Below, in pieces: positions 27,450 to 40,189 of a stretch of 64,000 bases of DNA (position 1 is the stretch's first letter; each line of letters opens with the position of its first letter). Under the pieces are notes generated by a model. That model did not search any database. It worked only from the letters and a program-made list of their open reading frames with translations, and had not been told where the DNA came from. A program made the position numbers and the translations under genes. The DNA comes from Sphagnum compactum (Eukaryota; Bryophyta; Sphagnopsida; Sphagnales). Location of the stretch: NCBI GenBank assembly GCA_965153455.1, contig OZ234499.1, positions 5,253,577-5,317,576 of the forward strand, given 5' to 3'.

Positions 27450-27765
27450 CTATTCACCTGGCTACAGTGAACCAGCACCTACCACCGCACCAGCCACTGG
27501 ATGCCCATTATGACTCAGTTGTGGATACCTCAACTGGGTTAATATTTGGTTTCACCTTGGTAACCAATTCGGTAATAAGTAGGTCTCATCGATAGGTAGA
27601 TAGGTAGGAAAATAGGTAACTGCGAGGTAAATAGATGGTTTACACATAGGTAAGGGCTAATTTTCCTACCCACCTACTAACAACCCACTTGTGGCTTGTT
27701 AGTAGGTGGGTAGTAAAAAAAAGCACTGAGCTAACCACTCTGATTAGCTAAGGAACTGTTGGGTA
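27450..27765 (+). repeat. Hairpin-bearing repeat R2
   Basis: An inverted relative lies at 62,757-63,070. Shared words include 'ggttaatatttggtttcacc' and its reverse complement, and 'ggatgcc' against 'ggcatcc'. A strong hairpin sits near its right end. Confidence 0.55.
27666..27713. other. Perfect 18-bp stem hairpin with 12-nt loop
   Basis: The left arm CTACCCACCTACTAACAA is the exact reverse complement of the right arm TTGTTAGTAGGTGGGTAG. The relative at 62.78-62.83 kb keeps an imperfect version, so the hairpin is a property of the R2 family. Confidence 0.8.
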
Positions 27766-27945
27766 CCGCGCCCATTACTGACGTACTCCATATTAAAAAT
27801 GAATAGACCAGTGTTCGAGTCAAAAGTTAGAGACCAGTGTTCGAAAGAGCGGGAGGCATACGGCGCCTGCAAGAAATTCTGGACGCTAGTGAAGCCACAT
27901 TGACTCCTGCCAATTTGAGATCTTGAGACCTGGATTTGTTCTTCT

Positions 27946-28014
27946 CTCTCTCTCTCTCTCTCTCTTTGAGTGTCTTTCTCTCTTCCACCCAATCTGTTGC
28001 TTTCTCATGTGTAG

Positions 28015-28045
<31 letters not shown>
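27946..28045. repeat. CT microsatellites
   Basis: Two runs of CT dinucleotides (about 27,946-27,966 and 28,015-28,045) separated by a unique stretch. Copy 2 has shorter, interrupted runs at 52,860-52,960. Confidence 0.85.
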
Positions 28046-28047
<2 letters not shown>

Positions 28048-28089
28048 TTGAAATCTATTTTGTGTTCATAAATTTTATTTTCACTAGTG

Positions 28090-28420
28090 GGAACTAATTC
28101 GAGGGTTAATTCTTTTATGAAATAAAATTAATCTGGGGTTAATTCTTTTTGAGAAATAGAATTACTTTGAGGGCTAATCCTTTTGGGAATTGAAATAAGA
28201 TTAATACGGGGTTCATTCATCTTGAGAAATAAGATTGATTACTTTGAGGGTTAATCCTTTTGGGAAATAAGATTAATCTGGGGTTAGTTCTTTCTAAGAA
28301 ATAAGATTACTTTGAAGGTAAATCCTTTGGGGAATAAGAGGAATTTGGGTGTTGACCTTTTTAGGAAATAAGGCTATTCTCGGGGGTTGGTTCTTTTGGG
28401 ATTCATTTTACATGGAGGAA
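28090..28420. repeat. Degenerate tandem repeat of about 35 bp
   Basis: Around eight imperfect units built on 'gggttaatccttttgggaaataagatta'. Only about one unit remains in copy 2 (53,030-53,067), where homology ends. Confidence 0.65.
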
Positions 28421-28429
28421 AAATATGAT

Positions 28430-29613
28430 TGGCTAATAATATGACTAATTTGAATTTAACAAAATAAAAAAGAGGACTATTTTGAGGATTGATCCTTTCA
28501 GGAATAAGAGTAATTTTGGTCAACTAAATACAATTATTTGTGAGCTCAACTCATTTAGAAGTCACTATGTGTAGGATAAAGTCCTAAGGTGGGGACATTT
28601 TTTAAATAAGGGACCTAGGACGAGGTGATAGTCAAGAGATATCATATTTGATGAAGTATCTCAATGTTATGGTTTTGTGATATTCAGAATAGAATTTAGA
28701 TTTCAATTTTTGAAATCTTGGTAGGATATCATAATCCTACCTAGGTAGAATATCATAATTTTACTTCGATCTTGATATCAAGTGTGTATGGGGGCAATGA
28801 AAAAGTTTTGGGTAAGGTACTGGGTATAAGGTGTAGGGTGGTTGATAGGGCTAGAAAGTGAATGTTTATAGGCACATAAATTAAGTATCCTAAGTTTTTG
28901 AAAGCTTTTAATTAGGTTTGAAAAAAGTTAATTCAGATTATGAAAATTAACTTGAATATCTGATGGATATTGTTTGTTTATATTTGACATTCTCAAAAAC
29001 TGGTGAAATATTTTTAAAATGTACTTGATATCCTTTTTGGATATTTGAAATGGGTTTTCTTAAAAAATTACTAAAAAACCAGTTCAATTCTCAAAACCTA
29101 TTTTGAAAACTAGATCCGATGGATTTTTTTTAATGTGATATTTGCCCAATATGGTGTAACTCAAGATCTAAACATTGTTTTGCAAAGTAAATAGTGTGGC
29201 ATGCACGATTGGTCCAAGTGTGAACCCATTACATAAATATAGGGTGAACTCAACATATGAACATTATTATGCAAGGTATATATTCAATTTTTGAAGATCC
29301 AAATATGAAAGGAAATCTTACTTGAATTGCATGGTAAACATGTTTTCTCTAAGTGTGAACATATTATTGAACTGATTTTTTTTTTTTTCCAAAACCTAAT
29401 TTTTCTAATTTGTTTAAAATTTCAGTGACAAAAAAATTCAATATCTCATGCACCTTAGGTCTAAAAAATATGAAACAAATTCCATTAAATCTAAGATTTT
29501 TCCAATAGTACCAAGAATGCACCTAGATTCCACAATTTTTTTTTCATTTTGATTTAATTCAATTGTCATTGAAAAAAATGTTCAATATTCAATAACTTGT
29601 GTAGCATGGTTCC
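28430..29613. other. AT-rich intergenic DNA
   Basis: No gene or clear repeat recognised. Confidence 0.4.
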
Positions 29614-29616
29614 AAA

Positions 29617-29737
29617 CACTAGAAGAATTATTTTTTGTAAATGTAACCAATTTTTGCACCTAAAATTGTCAATATAGTTGCAAACAATAATTTTTAATTG
29701 CAAAAATTGGTTGCAAATGACAATTTTTCTTCTAGTG
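29617..29737. mobile_element. CACTA-type MITE, 121 bp
   Basis: It begins CACTAGAAGAA and ends with the reverse complement TTCTTCTAGTG. The inverted similarity runs about 40 bp inward on each side. It is flanked by AAA at 29,614-29,616 and AAA at 29,738-29,740, the 3-bp target duplication expected of CACTA (En/Spm) transposons. It has no coding capacity, so it would depend on a transposase elsewhere. Confidence 0.75.
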
Positions 29738-29740
29738 AAA

Positions 29741-32390
29741 TGTCACAAAACCAATGTGCACCCCGATGCATTGATAGCTTTCCAAGAATACCAAGTGTGT
29801 AATTGGAAACCTTACAGTTTTGAGTCTTAATGTGACAAACTTTGAAAAGTTAAATTTTTTCATATTTTGGATTTTTGTTCAATTTTAGTGACAAAAATCA
29901 CTTAAATTCAATATCTCCTGGATCATATGTTGTCTTGAATGTGAACCTCTTACAAAATAAAGTGAACTCAACATATGACCATTGTTTTGCAAAGTGTATG
30001 TATGCATTTAAATATATTTGTAACTTGTGGAATTTCTTAAAATTATTATTGACATTATAAAAAGGATAAAAGATGAAAATATTGTTATAGAACAAACACA
30101 ATTAACTAATGAAATCAAATGGTTTGTATGTCTTTTAAATTTGATAACTTTCCTCATTCATGCAAATTTGACCTACCACCTACTAGAATAATAAAAACAA
30201 TTCATCTTGTTTCTTCCATAATTTATTGTACATGGATGTCATTTTTATATTTATTTTATTTGAACCATTGTCGCATTTTTCATATCTTTGACACTTTAAT
30301 ATGTAAAATTGATATCATATTCCTTTAAAATTATAAATTTAAACTAAATTATTGAAACTAGTGAAAATGGAAATGGAAATATTATTAACCACATAATATA
30401 TTAATCATTGAAACATATTAATATTATGATCACCAATGCAACTAAATTACATAACCTTGGATCAATCCAAAGTTTTTTTCCCTGGTCAAAGGGTTGTAGT
30501 TATCACAATAATTCCTTGTGATATAATGCAATTGCAAAGGAAAAAACCTCTTTTTGGATGGTGATATAAGAGATTATGATATTTGCAGTATAAAATAAAA
30601 ATTAAAAAAATTACTTAGAAAAGTGGAAACGTGTTAATTTGTAGACCAAAACCTTAAAAGCCTTGGAACGTGGTTATTTAAAGAAATCATTATGACAATT
30701 TCTTAGTTGCAAAGGGAAAGGGAAGTTGGAGAAGTTTTGCCCATTGTGACAATTTCTTAGTTGACGAATAATTAATATACCAAACTATGGTAGTTGGTAT
30801 GGTACTAACATTAGTGAACTAGATTTGTGTGGAGATTCCTGACAATGGTTAATACTCTAAAGGTTAAAAAGTCCCCTTGTAAATAAAAGAAATCTGAAAA
30901 AATAGAACTTCAGAAGAGAATTTTTTTAGAAAAAAATTGATATGTTATAACAAACAGATTGAGTTGCTTGAGGGAAGAGAGTTTGGATATTTGGAGTCCC
31001 AACCCCTCTAGTCATGCGGTAGCTATGAAGTAATCAGATCCGACAATGAATAAGTAAACCAAGGAGTGAGCAAGTAAATTGGATCTATTTCTTTTGACTA
31101 AGAAAATAAGAAAAAATTGGGTGGGTCTGTTGCAAAAGTAACAAAATAACATAAGCAATAGGGATATGTTATCGAGTGAGAAAATAATTAAAAAGAACCA
31201 ATCAAATCTAATGTCAATAGATGAGTTTATGATCATCTGGGTATTTTTGTGTTGCAATGTAGTTAGGAAACTCATATGCTGGTAGTAGTAAAGTATGGGG
31301 AATATAAAATGCAATTTGCAGTGCACAAGTCGTGGATGACAACCCATACATGTAGACAAATACCCTTAACTGGGGAGGCAGAGATCCATGTGAGGGAAAA
31401 ACCTTATCAATCATATTAATCAAAATAACATAGCGCATCTCGCTGAGGAATTACTAAAGAGTCACCAGTTGGGCCACGGTAAAATGATGACCTTAAGCCT
31501 GCTCAAGACCCTGTTATTAATCTACCACTTTTTGGTGGGTTAGTGATTGTGAATGCTTGCACAGATCATAATTTGTCAAATCTTTACATATGACATTCGC
31601 TTTTGATCCCTATACGCAGGGGGCCTTTTATCCCTCATATATGTCACCTCCTTTCACCACATTTATGATATTGATATTTGGAAATTGAAAAATGTTATAC
31701 CTTCTGTTGTGTTGGGTTACTGCTCCCAAGTTGATTTATGTATCCTAATAACTCCTTCAAAGCTTTCATCCACTTTTTCGAACATGGCCAATTTGTAATG
31801 CAATTCATCCTTACGAAAATTTCTAGTTTTTTGAAAAAAATTCATTAGAAAAAATATTTTTTGGGTAATGTTCAACTGATGTTTATTTTTGGATGTTGTA
31901 GATAGACAAACTATTTATTATATTTTTGAAAGGTTTTAATAACAAGTCACCATTTATTGCTATTTTTTTCTTTGGAATGCTCACAAGTTGGTATTAACAC
32001 TCTAGCAAAAAGTTGAAAAATTAAATATCATGGCAAGTTCAACATCTCAATGTCAAACAATTATTTTATTTTGAAGATTTCATGCATTCTTGTACATATT
32101 AAAACATTCTTTATTTTCCTTCATAAATTTTTTTCTTTGAATAAATATGGTTTGACAATTTCAAGAGTTTTGAAAGTTATATAATTCATATTGAAGCTGC
32201 CTAGGTATGACGGTACTAAGAGTGGAAAGAGATAGTGCATACAACCGAGCGGATTGGAGAATTGAAACACTTGCAGGAAAAAAAAGCAAAAGGGTAAGGT
32301 CCACAACACCTTCCATTCCAACTTTAGTCACAAAAAGTTTCAACTAGAAGTCAATTTCACCTACATATGTATTAATCTCACCGAGGCAAC
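29741..32390. other. AT-rich intergenic DNA
   Basis: No gene recognised. The text 'accttggatcaatccaaag' near 30.45 kb resembles 'accttggattaatccaaa' near 35.49 kb, a hint of an older shared repeat on both sides of the inverted-repeat element. Confidence 0.35.
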
Positions 32391-32394
32391 CCAG

Positions 32395-32626
32395 AGAAAG
32401 TCAGTGAACCAAACAAACCATTTGAAGATTTTCATCAGATGATGTAGCAAGACACTAAACACCCCCTAACGAGCTCATAGTCTATGGGAAGGACGGCCTT
32501 GTTTTCCCTACTTAGAAGCTTTTCTCCAGATTAGTAATAGTGTGCAACAAGTCCCCCAGTCCCCACGCAGAGAAAGTTAGTGAACCAAACAAACCATTTG
32601 AAGATTTTGATCATATGATGTACAAA
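32395..32626 (+). repeat. Short direct repeat pair beside the inverted repeat
   Basis: A 54-bp motif containing 'gtgaaccaaacaaaccattt' occurs at about 32,395-32,448 and again at 32,573-32,626, immediately outside the left arm of the large inverted repeat. Confidence 0.7.
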
Positions 32627-33335
32627 ATTCCAAAAAGGCCATGTATGTAAAAAGATTAAAAATGAGAGTTTTGGCTCCAGCCAAGGGCAAATCATAAAAG
32701 ATTCTCTTGGATGGGGTCCCTTGACATGAAAAATACTCTATCAATTTCTTATCTCGGGCCCCCATCTACCTAGGGGTCTTTGGCAACACATAATGGGAAC
32801 AACCTTATAATTTTAATTCATGTTGTTTATATGACATCCAAAAAGATCATCCTTGAAAACAAGGTAACATCATGAATTTTGGCTTAGGCTTAGGGTAGGC
32901 AATAGAGTACTTTCGTGGCTTGGAGTCCGAGGACATGTTCCATACATGGGGCATGTTCTACAATGGGCACTATATACCACCATGTCCAAGCCCCCAAGTA
33001 GTCAAAGGTCATTTGGTCTGAACCCCTTGCCACCCATGACCATAATGTTTTAAACCCCATGCTATCACATCCCAACCCCTGGCAACCTAGGATCATTCTA
33101 TCTTAGGCCCCATGTTGTCATGTCCTAAACCCTGGGCAACCATGTCCTAGCCCCTAAGTAACATAGGGTCCATTCCATTTTGTCATGGGCCCAGGTTGTG
33201 TAGTGTCCTAGAGCCCAAACCACATTGTCCTAATTGTCAAAAGGTCTAAAATCATTTTTTCATAAGGAGTAGGTCGCCTATTCTAGGCCCCAAGCAAGCT
33301 AGGGGGCTTCAAGGCACCCATTCACGTACTTGACA
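32625..33335 (+). repeat. Left arm of large inverted repeat
   Basis: About 710 bp matching the reverse complement of 34,595-35,320. Examples are 'aaaaaggccatgtatgtaa' against 'ttacatacatggccttttt' and the 'gactccaagccatgaaaa' region. The arms are imperfect, so the structure is not recent. It could be a foldback or Mutator-like element, but no terminal motif or target duplication was identified. Confidence 0.7.
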
Positions 33336-33627
33336 AAAATTGAAAAAGAAAACCATGGGAGGTATATCTAGAAGATTTATTTTTACTTTGGGGAAGAATA
33401 ATTATTTTGAGGTGGGCATAGTAAAAAGGGTATTTTTTGAAACCATCATTCTGCATAGCAATAATTGCACATTGCGAATCCGTTTGGTGTACGATGAGTG
33501 TACAAATTATGGTTATTATTTAATGTGATTTTGTATTGACATTTTATTTTTATGCATTCCAATATATGATTTGGACAAACCTCATCTATTACTCTTGAAA
33601 ACTTTCGGAACCCACATCCATGTTCTA

Positions 33628-34420
33628 TCCTATATATAAAAGCTACAGTGGTGTGTGTCCGTCTGTGTGTCACAAGACGTTCTGCGTTTTATCATTACGC
33701 CGGAACTGTCGGTAGTTAGGGCAGTTGGGAAACATCTTTGAAAAGCAAATCTTATATATAAAAGCAAACGTGGTGTCTGTCTACGTGGACAAAAATTGGG
33801 CATTGCCTGGAAGATTCTTCCAGTCACTGCCCGTTCCTACAACCGCTCAATGACAAATTTACTATTGCAGGATTTTTTATGCACAAAATAGGGTGGTCAG
33901 TCCAAGACTGGCTTCAATAGGTGGACAGTCTAAGAAGTTGAAGATATCAACTTTTGGATGGGGGATGGTAGGGTGTTGGGGGAGGTATTTTTGGGATTTG
34001 GAGGGTGGGTGAGGAGATTTGGGTGCGTTTTTTTCTTTCCCAAAGGATGCATGGGCTAAGGGTTTAAGAGGGTCATGATTTTTATTTTTTTCGTGGAGGG
34101 GGGGAGGGGGTGGGGGTGGGGTTCTAGAGGTCTTAATAGGTGGAAGTGAGAAAGAACACATTGTAATATTATGTTGGGGAACACATTGGGAACCAAAGAA
34201 AAATGAAAAGAAACCCTCCCCCCACCCCCCCTTGGCCCCTCCTCCCAAAATTTAAAAGGAATAAAAGCAAGGCACCTTGAATGCACCCTTGGGCCTTCCA
34301 TTGGCTGCATGAAATTTCTATTCCCAAAAGAGTTCGTCATCGTTTAGAACCGGAGTGGGAAAAACGAAGGACCGGGTGGGGGGGATCGACGGGGTGCATT
34401 ATGCACCGGGTTCACACTAG
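33628..34420 (+). mobile_element. Non-autonomous Helitron, 793 bp
   Basis: The 5' end is TCCTATATATAAAAGC preceded by A. The 3' end is CTAG (34,417-34,420) followed by T. A hairpin GGTGCA-TTA-TGCACC (34,393-34,407) sits nine bases before CTAG. Insertion between A and T, a TC start, and a hairpin plus CTRR end are the Helitron hallmarks. It carries no Rep or helicase. It holds an inverted relative of repeat R1. A second 5'-like start, TCTTATATATAAAAGC, lies at 33,750. Confidence 0.75.
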
Positions 34421-34594
34421 TCTTTATAATGGCAAAATCATAGTTGTTAACCCACTGTTGTTTTGGGTGGAATGGGCTCTCCTAGGTGCATTCCATCATA
34501 ATACACTTTCCACACCATTGACAAGTGCCTTGGGGGCCAACACAGGATGCCTTGGGGCCATGACAAAAATAGACACTTGGTTGACTGGGTCCAA

Positions 34595-35320
34595 AAATGG
34601 GTGCCTTGAGGCCCCCTTAGCTTGCTTGGGTCCTAAGATAAGCAGCCTAACATCTATGAAAAATGATTTTAGACCTTTTGATGGCTAGGAAAAGGTGGCT
34701 TGGGCTCGAGGACACTGCACAACATGGGCCCATGACAAAATGGAATGGACCTTAAGTTATTTAGGGCTAGGAAAAGGTGGCCCATGAGGATTTAGGACAT
34801 GACAACATGGGGCTTAGGATATAATGATCCTAGGTTGCCAAGGGTTGGGATGCAATAGCTTGGGGTCTAGGACATTATGGCCATGGGTGGCATGGGGCTC
34901 AAAGCAAATGACCCTTGATTACTTAGGGGCTTGGACATGGTGGCATAGCGCCCATCATAGAACATGCCCCAGATATCGAACATGTCCCTGGACTCCAAGC
35001 CATGAAAACATTCTACGACCTACCCCAAGCTTAAGCCAAAATTCATAATGTTACCATGCCTTCAAAGACAAATCGAATGTCAAATACATTCATATAAAAA
35101 ATATGGATTGAAATTATAAGCTTGTTCCCATTATGTGGTCCCAAAGACCCTAGGTAGCTAAAGGCCCAAGATAAAGTAATATGGTGCCCAAGACGAGAGC
35201 TTCACAAGGTATCTTTCATGTCAAAGGGACCCAACCAAGAGAATTTTTCATGATTTGCCCCTAGGCTAGAGCCAAAACTCTCATTTTTAATCTTCTTACA
35301 TACATGGCCTTTTTGGAAAC
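34595..35320 (-). repeat. Right arm of large inverted repeat
   Basis: Inverted partner of 32,625-33,335. The core between the arms (about 1.26 kb) is mostly the Helitron, so the Helitron may have inserted into a pre-existing foldback structure. Confidence 0.7.
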
Positions 35321-35344
35321 TTTTCACACCTTACCTTGGGGGTT

Positions 35345-36675
35345 GGTAGCAAAGATAGGAGTACGTTTTCTACCATTGTAGATGTTTAAGAATAATATTT
35401 TTTTAAATTATTATTATTATTATTACAATCTATAAATCACAAGGTATATTTATATTTAATCACAAAAATCTTTGAATTGCCACTATACAACCTTGGATTA
35501 ATCCAAACCTTTTTCCTAGGCACAGGGTTCTAGTGTGTATTTTTTCCCCTTTTAGGGTGAGGGAATGACAAACACTCGTGAAAAGGAAAGATGCACATAG
35601 GAAGGATTGTCCAAGCACACAATTCCCATCCAAAGTTTGAAGTTCAAGTCTATAGTTAACTAGAGTCCATACCTAGAAACTTTTACTAGAAAATTTCTTA
35701 GTCAAAGTTTCTCCACAAACTTTTGATATCCTTGTGAACATTGTGTTTCTACAATCATCAACTTATTATGACCATGTTTTAGGAATTGGGTAAACCCAAG
35801 GTTGGACCATGGTAAAACCTAATGCCCATTTTTTAAATAGTTGCTTGTAAACATTATATGGATTGGTATTGGGAAGTTCTTTGATTTTTTTAAGAAATGT
35901 TAATTCCAATTCTTTGAATATTTAGATTGTAGGAATCATCGGTTCCGGTTTTTTGAAAAAAAATCAAAATCAAAGAAGAATTGATTTTTATTACTATTTC
36001 AAAAGCTTCAACGAACAAACAATGTTCATGAAAGAATTGACCCAAAAATTTGATGAAACTTTGGAAAGTGCTTTTGACTTTTAAAATTTTCAAGAACCAT
36101 GGTTATTGTATCAAAATTGGTTATTTGAAAAATATTGAGAACAAATGAGTAAGTGGATATATACCCAAATGATAACCATGGGGTATCTATATATACTTCA
36201 TTTTGAAAATTGCTAAAGACTCTTATAAACCTCCTCCCAAGACTAAATTGAGGTCTCTATGTCTAAATTTGACATTTCTTAAGTAAAACATTGACAATGA
36301 AAGGCCTCATTCAAAAAGGTTAATGTACCGTTGTTGGTTTACATAGGGGGCTAATGTCTGATCTTCTAGTGACCCATTTCATTATTAGATGTTCATTGTG
36401 CCATGATGTTGTGGTTCCAATCTCCCTTGCACATATTGCACCCGTCTATTCCCCATGAGAGTAGTTTAGCTTTGAAGAGTGCATCATTGAATTTGAATAC
36501 ACATTTTTGCAAACATACACACTAATCTATCAAAGAAGGTATTGTATTTGTTACCATGGGATTTTCCAAACCATGAGAAGTAGTTTCGTAAATTTTAAGG
36601 TTTAAACATGTAGTACAAGAGTTATTGGATAATGATCATCTTGTAATGGAAGTTTTCATAAATCAAAACAAATTT
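35345..36675. other. AT-rich intergenic DNA before duplication copy 2
   Basis: No gene recognised. It contains a short TTA-type microsatellite near 35.41 kb. Confidence 0.4.
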
Positions 36676-37847
36676 TTTTTAGAGAAATTAAGGTGCATTA
36701 TCAAGATCGTGTTTAGGATTGAACAACTTTCAAGCATTGAAAATTGGCAAGTCAAGAAATCATTTGTTAAAATTATTTACAACTAACTTCACATATTTTC
36801 CAATTATTGCTTTCATCTTCTCCAATGAATCAAACAAGTTAGATATGTATGTGTGGTGCATGTAATGCATCATATTATAAAATTTTTTTTGCCATTTAAA
36901 AAACCCTTAGCAAAATAAATAGTTATGAAAAGGTCAAGGTCCTTAGTGCCATGTGCAAAGTTATTGGGGCTTTAAAGATTATTCCTCAACACAAAAATTG
37001 TTACCTCCAAAAAGGAGCCAATGGTAGAAATGTCAACCATGTCCTTATGAAATAATTGATTGAGTTGATTCAATCTAATCAATAATTGTACCATTAGATG
37101 TAACATAAATTGGAATCGATATGAGGTCATTTAGATATATTGATATGACTAAATTGAAAATTTAAATGAATCAAATATTCTAGCAAGCATGTAATACAAG
37201 GTGCATTCCAAAACCTATAGGTGAAATAATCATCTCACTATTAATGAAATTCCAAGATGATCAAAGGCATGTCATCAAATGCCAATTCCACAAATCATTT
37301 CAATTCCTACACCCTATGTTGTTATGTCTAACCCACTCATTACTCAAATTAAAACCAAAAATTTATTTTTACCCTTCCATGTTTTGTCCCAACGAGTTTT
37401 TTCAATTGTCACTTTTTGTTTAGTTACATTTCTCCAATCTTAATTTCACTTTTGGTTGTTCTTTCAACTTTCAAATTTGATCAATGTTATTGGCAATTAT
37501 GATAACTACGCCAAGAATGAATTTTTTTATTTTGGGGGTTTAGTTTTGCATACAAAAATCTACCTTGATAATATACCAAATGGTTATTAAGTTGGACATT
37601 TCAAAACCAACCCTTATGCATAACATACACGTGTTAGCAACGAAATAACTAGGGACATTGATAACCAAGTTTATCATTTAAACAATAATGTAATAATATA
37701 GTTGGGTTTTAGAAAAATTCAAATCTAGTTATTTGATCCCCTTTGTCAAACCAAAAAAAATTCATGCCTATGAAAACTTCCCCTTCTCTCAACTTTCCCC
37801 CCTTTATGTTATGAGAAAAAACAAAAACATTTGTCAACATTGGAACT

Positions 37848-38690
37848 TGTCACACCCTTAAATTCATCTTAAAGCATTGGGAATAAACTTTAAGTTGATG
37901 GTAGTGCTCCAAAAAGGGTAAAAAGAAAGAAAACTTGGGGGCATGCTCCCTAGCTCCTTGCATTTAGAAAAGATCTAAAATGGGACTAGGACAATATGAT
38001 AATAATAAAAATATCATGGACAAGTCACCTCCACAAGCAACACAATGTAGGTGGTTAATGCAAATGGAATTGACTTTTTAATCACAAATTTGTTTTGTAC
38101 TCATTATAGTTGCATGACCCATATTTGGAAATAAACCACCACCCTTCCTCATATTTTTTGATTGGTGGTGAAGGTTGCATCAAAATGGTTAAAATCCTTG
38201 CAACTACCAAATGTAATTCCTAAATTCCCAAGTTATGAATTTTGTGATTTTATGGGGTCATAAATTTTCCATATTAATTTTGATCCGAAAATTTCACATT
38301 ACAAAGTTGTAATTTTTGACAAGATTTTTCCAATGACATGTTGCACACCTCCATCAAAGGTCATTTAATCCATGTTCCTAAGTATTAATGGTCAAGAATC
38401 AAATCCTGAATTTGATTCACAACCTTTCTTTTGGCCATAAATTTCAATTCAAAACTCCAAATATTGCGAAGTGGGAATCCACTTTTTGATATTTATACTT
38501 CAAGACCTTTACAATAATGTATTGGGGACTTAAATTTATTATTTACGTTTTTGTTCCAAAGATTCAAAACACTTCGAAACTTTAACTTTCAAAATGATTT
38601 TCACTTTAAAATGCTTAGGGCTCACTTCCATCCCCCACTTGTGCAAGTGTGCATGAATCTTGGGATGTTCTTCCTTGGGTTGTCAGTATT
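37848..38690 (+). repeat. Relic solo-LTR-like sequence (copy 2)
   Basis: Duplicate of 13,312-14,170, again starting with TGT and AT-rich. It was already decayed when the segment was duplicated. Confidence 0.45.
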
Positions 38691-39289
38691 TGTTGAGTCC
38701 TAAAAGGTTATATTAAATGGGTTCGAAACCAATTGTTCATAAAACATAACATGAAAAAGAATAAAGTACACAATTTGTAACATACTTCAAGAATGAAAAT
38801 AAAAACACAAGGAAAGCTGTTACATTGCTTGTAATCGTTGTTGTAGCCTTACATGTTGCCTATTGCTTACCACCTACCTTGTTGTAGGCCAACAAAGGTA
38901 ATAAAAATGATTTAAGATCATGAAAAGGGGCACTGCAACTTATATTACTTTCATTACTTCATGTAGGTTACCACCTACCATCCTATTCATTTGCAATAAG
39001 AATGATTGTTTTTTCAATCATGAAAGAACTATGTACTACAGGAAGTACAAAATCATTGTTGCAATAATGAATTATATTAGTTGTTATATGTTTCTCATTA
39101 TAAAATTTAGAATATATGTTTTGAAATATACATATTTTGTTGTAAAAATAGTATAATATATTTTTGTTTAGAATTAATACTTACCAAATGGCCATATGTA
39201 AATTGCATTGTTTGGATCATGTGATTAATATTTTCTTACATGACATCCACAACATGCTTTTGTGTGTTGAAGTTTTTGGGAAGTTCTAA

Positions 39290-39535
39290 TGCGTTATTTT
39301 TGGTCCAACTTGAATGCATGTAGCAACAAATGAAGCTTTTGGGTTGCATTCAAGTAACCAATAGATGTATGACTAATTCTTGCAAATTCGAACACCCCCG
39401 TATTGAATGAGCTTTTGGAGTGCATTTGAATGGTCAATAAACATACATCTATTCTTACAAGTTCAAACACCCCCATGAAGGAAGCTCTTGGAGGGCATTC
39501 AATTGGTCAGTAGATGTAGGTAGTTATTACAAGTT
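39290..39535 (-). repeat. Isolated LRR-type units (copy 2)
   Basis: Partner of 14,690-14,990: about three degenerate 72-bp units without an open LRR frame. Confidence 0.6.
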
Positions 39536-40189
39536 CAAACAATTGGACAAGGCAAATGCAAGCTACATATACAATGTAGAAAAAATACTCTCACAATTTG
39601 ATAATTTTTAACATTTGTCCACGTTTGATGCATGATGGTGGATATTTAGAAGATTTTTTTTTTATGAAGGGTTCATTCACAATTTGAATTCCAAAAAAAG
39701 GAATAAAAATTCCAACATTTCTGAGGGCTATTTTTTAAAAATAACAATTACATGGAAAAAAATTGAATGGGCAAAATTGAATAGCCCAAAATAAGATAAT
39801 TCATGTGGTGCAGTGTTTTTTCACATGCATACATAATTGTGCATCAATATTTTGGTTTACAAATACACATATGGCATACACTTCGAACTAAATTTTTTGA
39901 GCTTAATGGATATACACAACTAGCAAATTAGGATAAACAAATGAATATTTTCCCTTACAACCATTTGGTTCAAAATTTAAAGCCTTTGGAATTTAAATAT
40001 GATTTGTTTATTCATCAAGTTCACCCAATGAACACACTTGGTTTACATAAAACATGTTTTTCTTGTACAACAAGTTTGAAATCAATTTGCATGATTTTTA
40101 GATTCCTTTTGATTACTCTAAAAATGAAGTTTAATACAATTAATAGCTTTAATTTAAAGATCTCGAAAAGACATTTACATAATACCCAA

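Larger units (their letters stand above)
26380..27765. mobile_element. Composite insertion present only in copy 1
   Basis: The flanks ('accaggcagtt...aaatcaaat' on the left, 'cccattactgac' on the right) are contiguous in copy 2 except for about 160 bp at 52,030-52,190. This 1.4-kb segment was therefore probably gained by copy 1 after the duplication. It holds two direct repeats (26,440-26,870 and 27,037-27,430) and a hairpin-bearing element (27,450-27,765). No transposase is visible and the element class is unknown. Confidence 0.5.
12160..28130. repeat. Segmental duplication, copy 1 (about 16 kb, contains HNL pseudogene)
   Basis: Collinear with 36,680-53,067 in the same orientation. The left edge is near the shared 'gtgcattatcaagatc' (12,173 and 36,693). 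The right edge is inside a degenerate 'ggttaatccttttgggaaata' repeat, just after a CT microsatellite. The offset grows from about 24.5 kb at the left edge to 25.5 kb at the HNL first exon, because the LRR arrays differ in unit number. Copy 1 alone carries an insertion at about 26.38-27.77 kb. Confidence 0.85.
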
